NCBI RefSeq assembly: GCF_013464915.1
Contig: NZ_RAVT01000033.1
Span: 25,388-74,897 of the forward strand
Reading direction: 5' to 3'
DNA: 49,510 nucleotides
Source: Stenotrophomonas maltophilia
GTDB taxonomy: Bacteria > Pseudomonadota > Gammaproteobacteria > Xanthomonadales > Xanthomonadaceae
In this document: positions 25,260 through 34,297 of the stretch, one piece after another
Layout of the letters: every line of letters begins with the position of its first letter
Position numbering within the stretch: position 1 is the stretch's first letter
Notes under the pieces: generated by a model
The model's database searches: none
Told to the model about the DNA's origin: nothing
Seen by the model: only the letters and a program-made list of their open reading frames with translations
Position numbers and translations under genes: made by a program

Positions 25260-25319
25260 TTGCGCCTTCACGGGCCGATAAATACGATGGTTTGACCGTA
25301 TTTATTTCAAAAGGCGCAA
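25260..25319. promoter_or_regulatory. Nested dyad operator between doxX and LysR gene
   Basis: Inner arms ATAAATACG (25278-25286) and CGTATTTAT (25297-25305) are perfect inverted repeats around a ten-base centre. Outer arms TTGCGCCTT (25260-25268) and AAGGCGCAA (25311-25319) are also perfect. The right outer arm overlaps the likely ribosome binding site of the LysR gene. Confidence 0.65.
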
Positions 25320-25321
25320 CA

Positions 25322-26203
25322 ATGGACACCCTCGACGCGATGCGGGTCTTCGTGGCGGTGGTCGAGCGCAACGGCTTCAGTGCCGCCGCCCAGGCGCTGG
25401 ACATGTCCACCGCCGGGGTCACCCGCCAGGTCGCCGCGCTGGAAAAACGCCTGTCCACCCGCCTGCTCCATCGCACCACGCGGCGGGTCAGCCCGACCAG
25501 TGCCGGCGCCGCCTACTACGCCCAATGCGTGCGCCTGCTGGCCGAATTCGACGCGCTGGAGGCCAGTATCGGCGCGCAGGCACTGGAGCCTTCGGGCACG
25601 CTGCGCATCAACGCACCGGTCAGCTGGGGCATCGCCCGCCTCGGGCCGTTGCTGGCCAGCTACCGCCAGCGCTTCCCGCAGGTGGAGCTGGACCTGGCCC
25701 TGTCCGACCGGCTGGTGGACATGGTCGAGGAAGGCTACGACGTGGCCATCCGCATCACCCGCGAGCCGGGGCCGACGCTGATCGCGCGCCGCCTGGGCGA
25801 ATCGCGGGTGAGCCTGTGCGCCGCGCCATCGTACCTGGCCGCGCGTGGCACGCCGCAGACACCGCAGGAGCTGCAGGCACACGCGTGCCTGAGCTACAGC
25901 TACTGGGCCGCAGGCAACAACTGGCCGCTGCAGGGGCCCGGCGGCGAAGTGAAGGTGGCGGTGAGCAGCCTGCTGCACGCCAACAACGGCGACGTGCTGC
26001 GCGAAGCGGCGATTGCGGGCATGGGGGTGATCCTGCAGCCGGACTTCCTGCTGCAGGACGCGCTGGCCGATGGCCGCCTGGTGCGCATCCTGCCCGAATG
26101 GGAGGCCGCGCCGATCGGCATCTTCGCGGTCTACACCAGCCGCAGCCACCTCGCACCGAAGGTGCGCAGTTTCATCGACCACCTGGTGGATGCCGGGGTG
26201 TAG
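25322..26203 (+). CDS. LysR-family transcriptional regulator
   Basis: A 293-residue LTTR with the N-terminal helix-turn-helix (MDTLDAMRVFVAVVERNGFSAAA, then RLLHRTTRRVSPT) and a C-terminal effector domain. ATG 25322 has AAGG seven bases upstream; the earlier in-frame ATG at 25292 lies inside the dyad. It is divergent from doxX-DODA dioxygenase and is the likely regulator of that pair and of itself. The inducer is unknown; quinones or phenolics are a fair guess from the target enzymes. Confidence 0.92.
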   Translation: MDTLDAMRVFVAVVERNGFSAAAQALDMSTAGVTRQVAALEKRLSTRLLHRTTRRVSPTSAGAAYYAQCVRLLAEFDALEASIGAQALEPSGTLRINAPVSWGIARLGPLLASYRQRFPQVELDLALSDRLVDMVEEGYDVAIRITREPGPTLIARRLGESRVSLCAAPSYLAARGTPQTPQELQAHACLSYSYWAAGNNWPLQGPGGEVKVAVSSLLHANNGDVLREAAIAGMGVILQPDFLLQDALADGRLVRILPEWEAAPIGIFAVYTSRSHLAPKVRSFIDHLVDAGV

Positions 26204-26222
26204 CCGAATCTGGCGCTTGCCG

Positions 26223-26295
26223 GTAGTGCCGGCCGCTGGCCGGCAATCAGACACATCCCGGGCCTGGGCGAATGCCGGCCAGCGGCCGGCACTAC
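26223..26295. repeat. SMAG/REP dimer (GTAGTGCCGGCC...)
   Basis: Two 23-bp copies, exact reverse complements, run from GTAGTGCC to GGCACTAC around a 27-base spacer. Each unit is itself a hairpin (CCGGCC/GGCCGG). It lies between convergent genes. Confidence 0.85.
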
Positions 26296-26298
26296 CAC

Positions 26299-29250
26299 TT
26301 AGGCGGCAACTTCATCCAACGCATCGATGATCCGCTCCAGCGGCGCCGGCCGCCCCAGCAGGTAGCCCTGCACCTGGTCGCAGCCGTGCGCGGCCAGCCA
26401 GTCCAGCTGCCCCGGCGTCTCCACGCCTTCGGCGATGATGGTCAGCCCCATGCTGTGGCCCAGCGACAGCAGCGCGCGGCAGATCGAGGCATTGCGCGGA
26501 TTGGTTTCCACGTCCGCTACGAAGCTGCGATCGATCTTCAGGATGTCCAGCGGCAGGTGCTGCAGGTAGGACATGCTGGAATAGCCGGTGCCGAAGTCAT
26601 CCAGCGACACGCTGATGCCCTGCTCGTGCAGGCGCTGCATGGTCTGCATCGCCTGCGCCGGCTTGCGCATCAGGCTGCTCTCGGTCAGCTCCACATGCAG
26701 CGCACCCCGCGCCAACCCGAACTCCTGCTGGGCGCGGGTGAACTCGGCCACCAGGTCGCTGTTGAAGAACTGCACGGCCGAGACGTTGACCGCAATCGGC
26801 AGCTCGCCCCAGCCAGCCTCGACCAACCGCCGCTGCGCCTTCGCTGCCGCTCGGATCACCCAGCGGCCCAGTGCCAGGATCAGCCCGGTCTCCTCGCACA
26901 GCTGGATGAACTCGTTGGGCGGAATGAAGCTGCCATCGGCCTGTGGCCAGCGCAGCAATGCTTCCAGTGCCGCCGGGCTGCCATCGCTGGCGTGCCGGAT
27001 CGGCTGGAAGTACAGCTGGAACTCGTTGTCGATGGCCGCATGGATGCGCCCGGCCAGGCGCAACCGGTCGGCCAGCCGCGTGGTCACCGCCGCGTCGAAC
27101 CAGACCACCACGTTGCCCTCGGCACGCGCCGCATGCGCCGCCTGGGCTGCCATGCCGATCACCTGTTCGGCGCTGTGACCATCGCCGGCCACATGCACCG
27201 CCACGCCGATGCGCGGCTCGAACTGGTGCAGCGAATCCTTGCCGCGCATCGGCGCCGACACGATCTGCAGCAGGTCGTCCAGCACGCGCTGGGTATCGTG
27301 CCCGGCACCGATGGCGAACACGAAGTCCTCCGCTGGCTGGAAGGCCAGCGTGCCGCAACGCGCGCCCAACCCGCCCAGGCGGGTCGCCATCGACTGCAGC
27401 ACCGCATCACCGATCTCGCGTCCCAGCGTATCGGCCACCAGCTGCAGGCCGCGCAACTGCACGAAAGCGATGGTATAGCCCTCGTCCTGCTCATCAAGCT
27501 GGTCGGTCAGCGCACGCACGTTGAGCAGGCCGGTGGCCGGGTTGTGCCGCGCCTGGTAGGCCAGGTCGCGTTCGTAGGCCAGCCGTTCGCTGACATCCTC
27601 GGCCAGCACCAGGCACGCCGGCTGGCCATCGAAATCGAGCTTGGACAGATGCGCGCGCACTTCGAAGACGCTGCCGTCCTTGCGCCGGTGCAGCCGCACT
27701 GCCGCGTCCTGCAGCTCGCCAACGCGGGCCTTGGCGATCGCTCCCTTCACCTCGTCCCAGCCCTCGCGCGGGCGGATGTCGAGGATGCTCATCGCCAGGA
27801 ATTCCTCGCGGCTGTATCCATACTGGCGCACCGCAGCGTCGTTGACCTCGATGAAGCGCAGCGTGTCCGGGTCGAACACCCAGAATGGCGCCGGGTTGCG
27901 ATCGAACAGCAGCCGGAAGCGGCGTTCCACTTCGCTCATCTGCTCGCGCGCCTGGTAGCGCTCGCTCAGGTCGGTCAGCGCGCCGATCATGCGGCGCTCG
28001 CTGTCGGCCACCTCCACCCGTTGCCCGCGCGCACCCACCCAGCGCACTTCACCACCGGGCAGCACCAAGCGGAACACCTGGTCGAGCACTGCACCACCGG
28101 CGAAGGCCTGGTCAAAGGCCTGCTGCAGGCGCGCGGCATCATCGCGATGCACGCGTGCGAAGAAATCGGCTACCGGCAGCGCATCGGTCTGCACACCGAA
28201 GATCTCGCGTGCCAGCGGTGACCAGCGCAGCAACGCGGCATCCTCGTCCACGTACCAGGTACAGACGCGCCCGACCTGATGGGCCAGGCGCAGCTCGGCA
28301 TGGCCCGCCTTCAGTTCCTCGGCCATCGATTGCTGGCGGCGGGTCGTACGGCGCACCGCATACAGCAGCACCAGCAGCACCGCGATGTAGGCCAGCACAA
28401 TCACCACCGACGCCTGCAGGTAGGGCCACCATGGCGCCAGCACGTCTTCATCGGCCAGGCCGATCTGCACCGCCAGCGGACTGCGGTCGAGCGTGCTGAT
28501 GGTGGTGATGCGCGGCACACCATCGACCACGCCGGGCAGGCTGCCGAGCTCGACCACCGCCTGCTTGCCGAGCAGGTCACGCCGCGGCAGGTCGTAGCGG
28601 CGACCGACGGTGCCATGCGGATCGGGCACGCGCGCCAGCATGTAACCCTCGGCATCGGTGATCGAGACCAGCCCGTTGGGCCCCACATCCAGGCCGCCGG
28701 CGATGCGCTGCAGTTCACCACAGCGCAGCCGCGCCAACAGCCAGCGTTCACCGGCCATCGGCAGTGCCAGCGGCACCACCCAGCCGCCATCGCTGGCCCG
28801 CTGCGGCGGACCGATGTACAGCGCGCTGCCCTGCCCGCGGCGCAGCGGGTCGGTCCACAGCGGCAGCTGCAGGTCGCCGCGGCCGGCGGTCAGCGCGCGC
28901 CCGTGGCTGTCCAGCACCACGATGCTGTGCAGTTCAGCGTGGCGGCGCAGCACGCCACCGATGGCGGCATCCAGCAGTGCCGGCGCCTGCGCCGGCACGC
29001 TGCGGAACAGTTCAGCGGCATCTGCGGCGATGCCGGACATCGCCCGCTCCAGGTTGCGCAGCTCCAGCGCCAGCAGGCGCTCGCTGCCCACCGCCAGCGC
29101 CCGGCTCTGCCGCTGCGCGGCCTCCAGGCGGCGGTGATGGTCGTTGGCCAGCATGGTGGCCAATCCGGCCACCAGCAACAGGCCCAGCAGCACGCCGCCC
29201 CAGGTGATGGCGCGCAACGGACGGGCCAACGCCCGCTTCAACGCGGGCAT
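26299..29250 (-). CDS. Membrane PAS-GGDEF(degenerate)-EAL c-di-GMP protein
   Basis: A 983-residue inner-membrane protein. A membrane helix at about 15-35, a periplasmic sensor region to about 275 and a second helix at about 280-300 are followed by PAS domains near 325-430 and 445-555. The GGDEF domain (570-740) has PAEDF at residues 639-643, so diguanylate cyclase activity is unlikely. The EAL domain is intact: E763 in EALLRW, NVSAVQFF, ELTESSL, DDFGTGYS (884-891), KIDRSF and AEGVET. It is therefore likely a c-di-GMP phosphodiesterase, perhaps with GTP binding at the degenerate domain. Start at 29250 has GGAAG upstream; a longer frame begins at 29655. Confidence 0.9.
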   Translation of the reverse strand: MPALKRALARPLRAITWGGVLLGLLLVAGLATMLANDHHRRLEAAQRQSRALAVGSERLLALELRNLERAMSGIAADAAELFRSVPAQAPALLDAAIGGVLRRHAELHSIVVLDSHGRALTAGRGDLQLPLWTDPLRRGQGSALYIGPPQRASDGGWVVPLALPMAGERWLLARLRCGELQRIAGGLDVGPNGLVSITDAEGYMLARVPDPHGTVGRRYDLPRRDLLGKQAVVELGSLPGVVDGVPRITTISTLDRSPLAVQIGLADEDVLAPWWPYLQASVVIVLAYIAVLLVLLYAVRRTTRRQQSMAEELKAGHAELRLAHQVGRVCTWYVDEDAALLRWSPLAREIFGVQTDALPVADFFARVHRDDAARLQQAFDQAFAGGAVLDQVFRLVLPGGEVRWVGARGQRVEVADSERRMIGALTDLSERYQAREQMSEVERRFRLLFDRNPAPFWVFDPDTLRFIEVNDAAVRQYGYSREEFLAMSILDIRPREGWDEVKGAIAKARVGELQDAAVRLHRRKDGSVFEVRAHLSKLDFDGQPACLVLAEDVSERLAYERDLAYQARHNPATGLLNVRALTDQLDEQDEGYTIAFVQLRGLQLVADTLGREIGDAVLQSMATRLGGLGARCGTLAFQPAEDFVFAIGAGHDTQRVLDDLLQIVSAPMRGKDSLHQFEPRIGVAVHVAGDGHSAEQVIGMAAQAAHAARAEGNVVVWFDAAVTTRLADRLRLAGRIHAAIDNEFQLYFQPIRHASDGSPAALEALLRWPQADGSFIPPNEFIQLCEETGLILALGRWVIRAAAKAQRRLVEAGWGELPIAVNVSAVQFFNSDLVAEFTRAQQEFGLARGALHVELTESSLMRKPAQAMQTMQRLHEQGISVSLDDFGTGYSSMSYLQHLPLDILKIDRSFVADVETNPRNASICRALLSLGHSMGLTIIAEGVETPGQLDWLAAHGCDQVQGYLLGRPAPLERIIDALDEVAA

Positions 29251-29537
29251 CGGTCGATCTTCCTTGTGCAGTCGGCTGGCTTCATGCGCGAACGAATCCT
29301 CCACATCCCCGACCTCAACGGCCGGCGAACGCCATTCTTGACGCCTGACCCCGTCCTGCATGGCCACCTCCCCGTGTCCGCGCAGGGCTCCAGGGCCCAG
29401 CATGCACCACCCCGGTGACGACGTGAAGATCGCTTCGGCGCGTTCAGCCAGATCCTGCACAGGACCGGCCAGCCACAGGGACGGCCAGCCGGCCCGTGGC
29501 GGATTAGACTTGGGGTTTTCCGCTGCAAGAGAAGTCC

Positions 29538-31649
29538 ATGTCCAAGCTGCGCCGTCCCACCCTGGCACTGGCCATCGTTGCCAGCCTGTCCCTGGCTGCC
29601 TGCGACCGTCCGGCCGATCCGGCCGCTGGCACCGCCAAGCCCGCCGAGGCTGCACCCGCTGCGGCCAAGCCGATGCTGGGCAGCTTCGGCTTCGATGCCA
29701 GCGGCATGGACCGCAGCATCGCGGCCGGCGATGACTTCTTCGGCTTCGCCAACGGCACCTGGGTGAAGAACACCGAGATTCCGGCCGACCGTTCGCGCTT
29801 CGGCAGCTTCAACGTCATTGCCGAGAAGACCCTAGCCGACACCCGCGCCATCCTCGAGGGCGCGGCAGGCAATGCGCAGGCCAGCGGTGACGACAAGCTG
29901 ATCGGCGACTACTACGCCGCCTACATGGATGAAGCCGGCATCGAGCAGCATGGCATCGCCCCGGTGCAGCCGCAGCTGAAGGCCATCGATGCGATCGCCG
30001 ACAAGGCCGGCCTGGCCCGCACCCTCGGCGGCGACATGCGCGCCGACGTCGACCTGCTCAACGCCACCAACTTCTACACCGACCGCCTGTTCGGCCTGTG
30101 GGTGTCGGTGGACATGCTGCAGCCGGACCGCACCGCGCCGTACCTCGTGCAGGGTGGCCTGGGCATGCCCGACCGCGACTTCTACCTGGGCGGCGGCCGC
30201 ATGGCCGAGCTGCGCAAGCAGTACCAGGCCTACATCGCACAGATGCTACAGCTGGCCGGCGTGGCCGACCCGGCCGGCAAGGCACAGCGCATCCTCGCGC
30301 TGGAAACGAAGATCGCGCAGGCGCATGCCACCCAGGAAGAAACCAACGACGTGACCAAGGGTGCCAACCCGTGGACCCAGGCCGACTTCAACGCCAAGGC
30401 ACCGGGCATGGACTGGAACGCCTTCCTTGATGCGGCCGCGCTGGGCGACCAGCAGGACTTCATCGTGTGGCAGCCCAAGGCCGTGGCCGGCCTGTCCAGG
30501 CTGGTCGCCACCGAGCCGCTGGAGGTGTGGAAGGACTACCTGGCCTTCCACGCACTGGACCGTGCCGCCGCCTACCTGCCGAAGAAGTTCGCCGACGCCC
30601 GCTTCGCCTTCCACGGCACCGCGCTGAGCGGCACGCCGCAGCAGAGCGACCGCTGGAAGCGCGCCGTGGATGATGCCAACCATGCAGTCGGCGAAGCCAT
30701 CGGCAAGCGCTACGTGGAAAAGCACTTCGACGCGAAGACCAAGGAGCGGGCGGACGAGATGGCGAAGAACATCATCGCCGCCTTCGCCAAGCGCATCGAT
30801 GCACTGTCGTGGATGTCGCCGCAGACCAAGGCGCATGCCAAGGCCAAGGTCGCTGGCCTGACCGTCGGCATGGGCTACCCGGAGAAGTGGCGCGACTACA
30901 CCGGCCTGGAGATCCGCCGCGATGACGCGCTGGGCAATGCGCAGCGCGCCGAACTGTTCGAATACCAGCGCAACATCGCCAAGCTGGGCAAGCCGGTCGA
31001 CCACAGCGAATGGGCGATGCTGCCGCAGACCATCAATGCGATGAACGTGCCGCTGGAGAACCGCCTGGTGTTCCCGGCCGCGATCCTGCAGCCGCCGTTC
31101 TTCGACGGCGCCGCCGACGATGCGGTGAACTACGGTGCGATCGGCGCGGTGATCGGCCATGAGATCAGCCACGGCTTCGACAACGCCGGTGCGCTGTTCG
31201 ATGAAACCGGCAAGCTGCACAACTGGTGGACCGCCGAGGACCTGAAGCAGTTCAACGCTGCCGGCGATGCGCTGGCCGCGCAGTTCAGCAGCTACGAACC
31301 GTTCCCCGGCGTGCATGTGAACGGCAAGCTGACCCTGGGCGAGAACATCGCCGACGTGGCCGGCCTGGGCACCGCCTACGACGCGTACCAGCTGTCGCTG
31401 CAGGGCAAGCCGGGCCAGACCCTGGAAGGCTTCAGCCCGGACCAGCGTTTCTTCCTCGGCTTCGCCCAGGCCTGGCGCAGCAAGAGCCGCGAGCAGGCGC
31501 TGCGCAATTCACTGCTGACCGATGTGCATGCACCGGGCCAGTTCCGCGCACTGACCGTGCGCAACATCGACGCCTGGTACCCGGCATTCGAAGTGAAGGA
31601 AGGCCAGAAGCTGTACCTGGCCCCGGACAAGCGGGTCAAGGTGTGGTGA
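29538..31649 (+). CDS. M13-family metallopeptidase, lipoprotein
   Basis: A 703-residue zinc peptidase of the neprilysin/PepO family. The signal peptide ends in the lipobox LAAC with Cys22. The next residue is Asp23, which in E. coli would favour inner-membrane retention. The M13 N-terminal domain begins DDFFGFANGTWVKN. The zinc site is HEISH (541-545) plus Glu602 in GENIADVAG, with NAMNVPLENRLVFPAAILQPPFF typical of the family. The C-terminal W is expected. It is monocistronic, with a terminator hairpin after the stop. Confidence 0.95.
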   Translation: MSKLRRPTLALAIVASLSLAACDRPADPAAGTAKPAEAAPAAAKPMLGSFGFDASGMDRSIAAGDDFFGFANGTWVKNTEIPADRSRFGSFNVIAEKTLADTRAILEGAAGNAQASGDDKLIGDYYAAYMDEAGIEQHGIAPVQPQLKAIDAIADKAGLARTLGGDMRADVDLLNATNFYTDRLFGLWVSVDMLQPDRTAPYLVQGGLGMPDRDFYLGGGRMAELRKQYQAYIAQMLQLAGVADPAGKAQRILALETKIAQAHATQEETNDVTKGANPWTQADFNAKAPGMDWNAFLDAAALGDQQDFIVWQPKAVAGLSRLVATEPLEVWKDYLAFHALDRAAAYLPKKFADARFAFHGTALSGTPQQSDRWKRAVDDANHAVGEAIGKRYVEKHFDAKTKERADEMAKNIIAAFAKRIDALSWMSPQTKAHAKAKVAGLTVGMGYPEKWRDYTGLEIRRDDALGNAQRAELFEYQRNIAKLGKPVDHSEWAMLPQTINAMNVPLENRLVFPAAILQPPFFDGAADDAVNYGAIGAVIGHEISHGFDNAGALFDETGKLHNWWTAEDLKQFNAAGDALAAQFSSYEPFPGVHVNGKLTLGENIADVAGLGTAYDAYQLSLQGKPGQTLEGFSPDQRFFLGFAQAWRSKSREQALRNSLLTDVHAPGQFRALTVRNIDAWYPAFEVKEGQKLYLAPDKRVKVW

Positions 31650-31660
31650 TGTAATGGGAA

Positions 31661-31684
31661 CGGGCGCCGCAGGGCGCCCGTTTC
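31661..31684 (+). terminator. Rho-independent terminator after the M13 peptidase
   Basis: CGGGCGCC pairs with GGCGCCCG over a four-base loop GCAG, followed by TTTC. It begins 12 bases after the stop. Confidence 0.7.
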
Positions 31685-31692
31685 ACATTCCG

Positions 31693-31784
31693 GTGGATGC
31701 CAACCTTGGTTGGCACACGCCCCGTTCTGGTGGGTGCCGACCTTGGTCGGCACGAGGGGGAATCCACGCATGGCGTGGATCTAC
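31693..31784. repeat. Three REP palindromes at the 3' end of the MFS operon
   Basis: TGCCAACC/GGTTGGCA, GTGCCGACC/GGTCGGCAC and ATCCACGC/GCGTGGAT units. The last unit's minus-strand head GTAGATCC supplies the TAG stop of the downstream-facing MFS gene. Confidence 0.65.
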
Positions 31785-32953
31785 CGACGCGTTGTGGCAA
31801 TCACCAGCGTGGCGACCATGGCAAGCCCGGCCGCAGCCCACAGATTCGCATGCAGGCCCACGCCATCGAGCAACCATCCACCGCCCCACGCCCCGAGCGC
31901 GATGCCGATATTGAACACACCGACGTAGAGCGCAGTGGCGATCTCCACGGCCTGCGGCAGCGCCTTCATCATCCAGCTCATCAGGCCGACCGACACGCCG
32001 CCATAGGCCAGGCCCCACAGCAGCAGCACCGCAGTACCGCCGGTTGGCGTGCTGCCCAGCCACAGGAACAACGGTGGCGTCAGCAGCAGGCCCGATGCGA
32101 TCGCCAGCACAGTGCCGCGCGGATGGCGTGCCGCCAGCGGCCCAGCGATGAAGTTGCCGGTGATGCCCGCCAGGCCGTACGCAAACAGCAACGCGCCGAT
32201 CCATGCGGCATCCACGCCCGATTGCAGAGTCAGCAGCGGCCGCACATAGGTGAACGCGATGAAGTGCCCTGCCACCATCAGCAGGGTCAGCCAGAGTCCT
32301 CGCTGCAGCCCACGATGACCGAGCTGCTGCACGAACTGCATCGCCCGCACCGATGTGCTGACCGGCAACGCCGGAACCACGCGCAGATGCAGCAGCATCA
32401 CCGCCGCGCTGAACAGCGCCATCGCCGCGAACGCGCAGCGCCAGCCCAGTGCATCGCCGATCAGTGCGCCCAGCGGCACGCCCAGCACCGATGCCGCGGC
32501 CACCCCGCCGAAGATGATCGAGGTGGCCAGGCCGATGCGATGCGCCGGCACCAGGCGCGCGGCCAATCCACCGGCGATGGCCCAGATGCCGCCCATGCAG
32601 AACCCGACCAGCACCCGCGCGGCCAGCAGCCAGCCGATGCCCGGTGCCAGCGCCGAAGCGATGTTGGCGACCAGCAGAAGCGCAAGCAGCGCGCACAGGA
32701 TGCGACGGCGATCGATGCCACCCGCGGCGATCACCACCAACGGCGCGAACAGCGCCGCCAGCAATGCCGGCAGCGAGATCATCAGGCCGGCCGTGCCGGT
32801 GGAGGCGCCGAGGCTTTCGGCGATCGGCGTCAGCAGGCCCACCGGCAGCATTTCGGTGGTGACCACCGAGAACGTGGCGAGGCCGACGGCAGAGACCGCC
32901 CACCACGGATGGCGGACCTCAGGCGCGGCGTGCGCGGGCGATGAAGCGCTCAC
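31781..32953 (-). CDS. MFS transporter, DHA1-type
   Basis: A 390-residue transporter with twelve predicted helices. It resembles NepI/AraJ/YdhP-type drug-efflux or sugar-efflux permeases: TTEMLPVGLLTPIAESLG near helix 1, and a basic loop DRRRIL between helices 2 and 3. The start is GTG at 32953, which overlaps the stop of the preceding MFS gene as GTGA. The TAG stop lies in a REP head. The substrate is unknown. Confidence 0.88.
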   Translation of the reverse strand: MSASSPAHAAPEVRHPWWAVSAVGLATFSVVTTEMLPVGLLTPIAESLGASTGTAGLMISLPALLAALFAPLVVIAAGGIDRRRILCALLALLLVANIASALAPGIGWLLAARVLVGFCMGGIWAIAGGLAARLVPAHRIGLATSIIFGGVAAASVLGVPLGALIGDALGWRCAFAAMALFSAAVMLLHLRVVPALPVSTSVRAMQFVQQLGHRGLQRGLWLTLLMVAGHFIAFTYVRPLLTLQSGVDAAWIGALLFAYGLAGITGNFIAGPLAARHPRGTVLAIASGLLLTPPLFLWLGSTPTGGTAVLLLWGLAYGGVSVGLMSWMMKALPQAVEIATALYVGVFNIGIALGAWGGGWLLDGVGLHANLWAAAGLAMVATLVIATTRR

Positions 32954-34164
32954 GGGATGATGCCTTCAGGGAACGTGGACGAAGCAGACGGGCGCAGTGC
33001 ACGTTGCGCGAGCAGGGCGAACAGCAGCACGCCGCCACCCGCCACCAGCGCGACGACAAAGCCGCTGCGCACGCCCCCGGCATCGACGCTCTGCCCGGAC
33101 AGCGCAGCCCCCAGCGCCACGCCGATGTTCAGTCCGGCCAGCAACCAGGTCATGCCTTCGGTAAGGCGCGATTCGGGCACGCGCTGTTCGACCAGCGACA
33201 TCGCCACGATCATCGTCGGCGCGAAGAACACCCCGGCCAGCAGCACCGCCACCGCCAGCCCGGGCAGGCTGCCGACCCACAGCAGCGGCAGCGTGGTCAT
33301 CGAGGTGGCTGCTGCGCCCAGCAGCAACAGGCGCGGCAACGGCACCTGCAGTTTCAGTGCACCAAACAGCAGGCCCGCCGCGCAGCTGCCCAGCGCATAG
33401 GCCGACAGCACCGCGCTGGCGGCCAGCGGCTGCCCACGCTGTTCGGCGAATGCCACGCTGGTGATGTCGACGGTACCGACAATCACACCCATTGCCAGCA
33501 TCAGCAACGCCAGCAGGCGGATCTCCGCTTGCCGCAGCAGCGAGCGCGAGGATGTAGCAGCTTCGTAGTGCCGCAGCGGCGGCTCGGTGCCCCGCTGCAG
33601 CACCAGTGCGGTCACCCCGAGCACCAGCAACAGGGCGGCCGCCAGTACGCCGGCCTGCGGCCACACCGCCACCGACAACCCGACCGACAGCGGCGGCCCG
33701 GCGATGAAGGTGACTTCGTCGAACACGGTTTCCAGCGAATACGCGGTCTGCAGCTGCGGGCGGCCGCGATGGATCGCGGTCCAGCGTGCGCGCACCATCG
33801 CCGACACACTGGGCATGCAGCCGGCCAGCATCGCTGCCACGAACAGCATCCAGTCCGGTGCAGCCAGCAGCGTGCAGGTGAGCAGTGCCAGCAACCCGGT
33901 AGCACTGGCGGCCGTGGCCCACGGCAGCACCCTGCCCTGCCCGCGGCGGTCGACCCAGCGCGACACCTGCGGTGACAGCAGCGCGTAGGTCAGCACGAAG
34001 GTGGCCGACACCGCACCGGCCAGGGCATAGCTGCCGCGCAGCTGCGACAGCAGGGTGATGATGCCGATGCCCGTCATCGGCAGCGGCAGGCGGGCCAGTA
34101 ACCCGGCCAGGGCAAGGCCGATGGTGCCGGGGGCGGCGAACAGGTCGCGGTAAGGGGTGGTCAT
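32950..34164 (-). CDS. MFS transporter
   Basis: A 404-residue inner-membrane protein with about twelve helices: MTTPYRDLFAAPGTIGLALAG, a central loop with RRGQGR after helix 2, and APTMIVAMSLVEQRVPESRLTEGMTW late. The start ATG 34164 has GGAGATCC upstream. It is the first gene of a two-transporter operon and is divergent from a TetR repressor across 133 bases holding three repeated operator sites. This strongly suggests inducible export of a toxic compound. The substrate is unknown. Confidence 0.88.
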   Translation of the reverse strand: MTTPYRDLFAAPGTIGLALAGLLARLPLPMTGIGIITLLSQLRGSYALAGAVSATFVLTYALLSPQVSRWVDRRGQGRVLPWATAASATGLLALLTCTLLAAPDWMLFVAAMLAGCMPSVSAMVRARWTAIHRGRPQLQTAYSLETVFDEVTFIAGPPLSVGLSVAVWPQAGVLAAALLLVLGVTALVLQRGTEPPLRHYEAATSSRSLLRQAEIRLLALLMLAMGVIVGTVDITSVAFAEQRGQPLAASAVLSAYALGSCAAGLLFGALKLQVPLPRLLLLGAAATSMTTLPLLWVGSLPGLAVAVLLAGVFFAPTMIVAMSLVEQRVPESRLTEGMTWLLAGLNIGVALGAALSGQSVDAGGVRSGFVVALVAGGGVLLFALLAQRALRPSASSTFPEGIIP

Positions 34165-34215
34165 CAGGATCTCCAGGGCAGCGGCTTGCCTGGCGCACCC
34201 GGCGCCACGACAATA

Positions 34216-34284
34216 CATACAGAGCGTATGAATAAGAGGCTACATTCATACGCGTCGTATGTAAATAATCATGCACTGCGTATG
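34216..34284. promoter_or_regulatory. Three CATAC-N5-GTATG operators
   Basis: CATAC-agagc-GTATG at 34216-34230, CATAC-gcgtc-GTATG at 34247-34261, and the variant CATGC-actgc-GTATG at 34270-34284. They lie between the divergent MFS and TetR genes and are the probable TetR binding sites; the third overlaps the region just before the TetR ribosome binding site. Confidence 0.75.
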
Positions 34285-34297
34285 TAAGGAGCTCCGG

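Noticed and set aside
26272..28221. 649-aa plus-strand open frame
   Set aside because: Antisense to the EAL domain protein; composition is a shadow frame.
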